A stretch of 64,000 bases of DNA, taken from assembly GCF_000012365.1 (NCBI RefSeq), contig NC_007651.1:1736001-1800000 (forward strand). The letters run 5' to 3'. Source of the stretch: Burkholderia thailandensis E264 (GTDB lineage: Bacteria; Pseudomonadota; Gammaproteobacteria; Burkholderiales; Burkholderiaceae). The translations under genes and the position numbers were made by a program. Below the pieces are notes generated by a model. That model saw only the letters and a list, made by a program, of their open reading frames with translations. It had not been told where the DNA came from and searched no databases. Positions 62,404 through 64,000 of this stretch are shown one piece after another (the first letter of the stretch is position 1; every line of letters begins with the position of its first letter).

Positions 62404-63662
62404 AGCATCGATTGGCGGGCGTTGCGCTCGTCGCGTTCGCGTGCGGCGCGCTCGCGAACGACGCGCGGCCGGCCGCTGGCGCATCGAACGCGCACGCGGC
62501 GCACATGGCGATGGACGCCGCGGCGTCCGGTGCCACGCAGAAGGCGCCGCTCGCGACGGGCGCGGCATTCGATGCGCGCCATCGGCTATGGGTCGCGTGG
62601 GTCGAAGGGCTGCATGTCGTCGTCGCGCATTCGGACGACGCCGGGCACACGCTGTCGGCGCCCGTCGCGGTCAACGCGCTGCCCGAGCCGATCTACACGA
62701 GCGCCGAGAACCGGCCGAAGATCGCCGCGAGCCCGGACGGGCGCGCGATCTACGTGACCTGGTCGATGCCGCTCGATGCGCCTTACACCGGGATGGTGCG
62801 CTTCTCGCGCTCGATCGACGGCGGCGCGACGTGGACGGTGCCCGTCACCATGCATCGAGACCGGCAGGCGATCACGCATCGTTTCGACATGCTGACGATC
62901 GATCCGCGAGGCCGCATCTTCGTCGCGTGGATCGACAAGCGCGATCTCGTCGCGGCGCAGCGGGCGGGGCGTTCTTACGACGGCGCAGCGATCTACTACG
63001 CGGTATCGGACGACGGCGGGGCGACGTTCGAGCCGGAGCGCAAGGTGGCCGATCACACGTGCGAATGCTGCCGGATTGCGATGACGATCGATCCCGACGG
63101 CCGCGTGCAGGCCACATGGCGCAACGTGTTCCCCGGCCAGATCCGCGATCATGCGGTGGCGGTGCTGCCCGCGTCGGCGGGCCGCGCGGTCGAGCCCGTG
63201 CGCGCGACGTTCTCGAACTGGCATGTCGAGGCGTGCCCGGATCACGGGCCTGCGCTCGCGATCACGACCGATGGCGTGCGGCATCTCGCGTGGTTCGGTG
63301 TCGTCGACGGCAAGGCCGACGTGTTCTATTCGCGACTCGATGCGAACGGCAAGCCGCTCGGCACGCCGTTCGCGTTCGGCGACGATCCGGCGGCGCCGGG
63401 CGAACAGGCGTCGCATGCGGCGCTCGTCGCGCAGCGCGACGCGCTGTGGCTCGCGTGGAAGGCGTTCGACGGCGATACGATGCGCATCAAGCTGCGCCGG
63501 TCGGACGACGGCGGCGCGCATTGGAGCGCACCGCGCACGCTCGCGCAGACGTCCGGCGCGAGCGACAACCCGCAGTTGCTGACCGACAGTGGGCGCGTCT
63601 ATCTGTCGTGGCGCACGCGCAACGACGGCTATCGGTTGATCGACGTGGGGGCGCTGCAATGA
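62391..63662 (+). CDS. Exported sialidase-like (BNR propeller) protein with a CxCC motif
   Basis: 423 residues with a signal peptide (LAGVALVAFACGALAN). Repeated Asp-box-like turns (SRSIDGGATWTVPV, VSDDGGATFEPE, RRSDDGGAHWSAP) point to a beta-propeller of sialidase type. An insertion carries HTCECCRIAMTIDPDGR, and VEACPDHGPAL adds Cys and His. These look like metal ligands rather than a sialidase active site. Likely a periplasmic partner of the receptor. Confidence 0.85.
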   Translation: MVAVKHRLAGVALVAFACGALANDARPAAGASNAHAAHMAMDAAASGATQKAPLATGAAFDARHRLWVAWVEGLHVVVAHSDDAGHTLSAPVAVNALPEPIYTSAENRPKIAASPDGRAIYVTWSMPLDAPYTGMVRFSRSIDGGATWTVPVTMHRDRQAITHRFDMLTIDPRGRIFVAWIDKRDLVAAQRAGRSYDGAAIYYAVSDDGGATFEPERKVADHTCECCRIAMTIDPDGRVQATWRNVFPGQIRDHAVAVLPASAGRAVEPVRATFSNWHVEACPDHGPALAITTDGVRHLAWFGVVDGKADVFYSRLDANGKPLGTPFAFGDDPAAPGEQASHAALVAQRDALWLAWKAFDGDTMRIKLRRSDDGGAHWSAPRTLAQTSGASDNPQLLTDSGRVYLSWRTRNDGYRLIDVGALQ

Positions 63663-64000
63663 AACGGATCGTTTTCGCACTTACCGCGTTCGCGATTGTC
63701 GCGTCGAGCGTCGCGGGAGCATCGCGGTTGCCGCAGCCGCTGCGTGCGTCGGATGTCGCGTCGCTCTATGCGAGCGGAAGCGGTGCGCCGCTCGTCGTCG
63801 AAGTGTGGTCGCTCGACTGCGGCTACTGCCGCGAGAACGCCGCGCATCTCGTCGAATGGCAGCGGCGGCATCCGCAGGTGCGCATCGCGCTCGTCGCGCT
63901 CGATTCGCTCGACGAGCGTGGCCAGGAGATTGCCGGCGCGCTCATGCAAATGAAGCTGCCCGCGACGGTCAGGCAGTACGCAAACGCGGAGCCGATGCCG
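63659..64000 (+). CDS. Thioredoxin-like exported protein (partial, runs off window)
   Basis: The first 114 residues are visible. A signal peptide (ALTAFAIVASSVAGA) is followed by VVEVWSLDCGYCRENAAHLV, a CxxC thioredoxin active site (CGYC). ATG overlaps the preceding stop (ATGA), so it belongs to the same operon. It may keep cysteines of the CxCC protein reduced or help move the metal. Confidence 0.85.
   Translation, partial: MKRIVFALTAFAIVASSVAGASRLPQPLRASDVASLYASGSGAPLVVEVWSLDCGYCRENAAHLVEWQRRHPQVRIALVALDSLDERGQEIAGALMQMKLPATVRQYANAEPMP

Overview
High G+C, dense gene packing and the content (hemL-ribD-ribE, trxB-ftsK-lolA-rarA-serS, minCDE, rph-rdgB-hemW facing yicC-gmk-rpoZ-spoT, a glucokinase/RpiR fusion, Gram-negative porin) point to a chromosome of a betaproteobacterium, most likely Burkholderia of the pseudomallei/mallei/thailandensis group. 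Most of the window is conserved core; the accessory parts are the left edge (1-5156), the areas 3' of the two tRNA-Ser genes (about 32500-33940 and 43750-45900) and possibly the right-hand receptor cluster.

Left edge. A large minus-strand gene for a TOTE-type protein (zinc ribbon, archaeo-eukaryotic primase, SF2 helicase) has decayed. It carries a frameshift after the zinc ribbon, an ISL3 insertion between primase and helicase, an in-frame loss of the helicase DEAD/DEAH segment, and a second frameshift in a G8 tract. The ISL3 element is itself split by an IS3-family (IS2-group) element with a clean 5-bp target duplication. Back to back with the gene lies an AbrB-type antitoxin/Doc toxin pair; a perfect palindrome between them overlaps two opposed -10 boxes.

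Centre left. hemL-ribD-ribE (tetrapyrrole and riboflavin), an EVE-like protein, a Bcr/CflA exporter, and a polar amino-acid ABC importer. Next come zwf-pgl-glk/rpiR, which run divergently from a four-gene sugar ABC importer. A 17-bp palindrome of HexR type lies before zwf; the regulator that probably reads it is the RpiR half of the glucokinase fusion. So uptake, phosphorylation, the first two oxidative steps and the regulator sit together.

Centre. trxB, ftsK, lolA, rarA, serS and tRNA-Ser(CGA); then minCDE, a WxxGxW-type exported protein, a 36-residue lipoprotein, a ClC channel, heptosyltransferase I, an MHS-type transporter and a TonB-C-like lipoprotein. Next is a low-density stretch with two small hypothetical genes and the N-terminal remnant of a P4-type integrase, 0.2 kb beyond the 3' end of tRNA-Ser(TGA), which looks like the scar of a lost genomic island.

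Right. hemW, rdgB, rph, yicC, gmk, rpoZ, spoT, two tandem tRNA-Arg(ACG), greB, porin, a cold-shock gene with a long leader, an exonuclease/GIY-YIG protein, a secreted chorismate mutase and finally a four-gene set: a DUF2946 protein with a CxxC motif, a TonB-dependent receptor, an exported beta-propeller-like protein with a CxCC motif and a thioredoxin-like protein running off the window. This resembles the copper-responsive CruR/TonB-receptor arrangement described in Bordetella. No CRISPR array, rRNA or prophage was seen.
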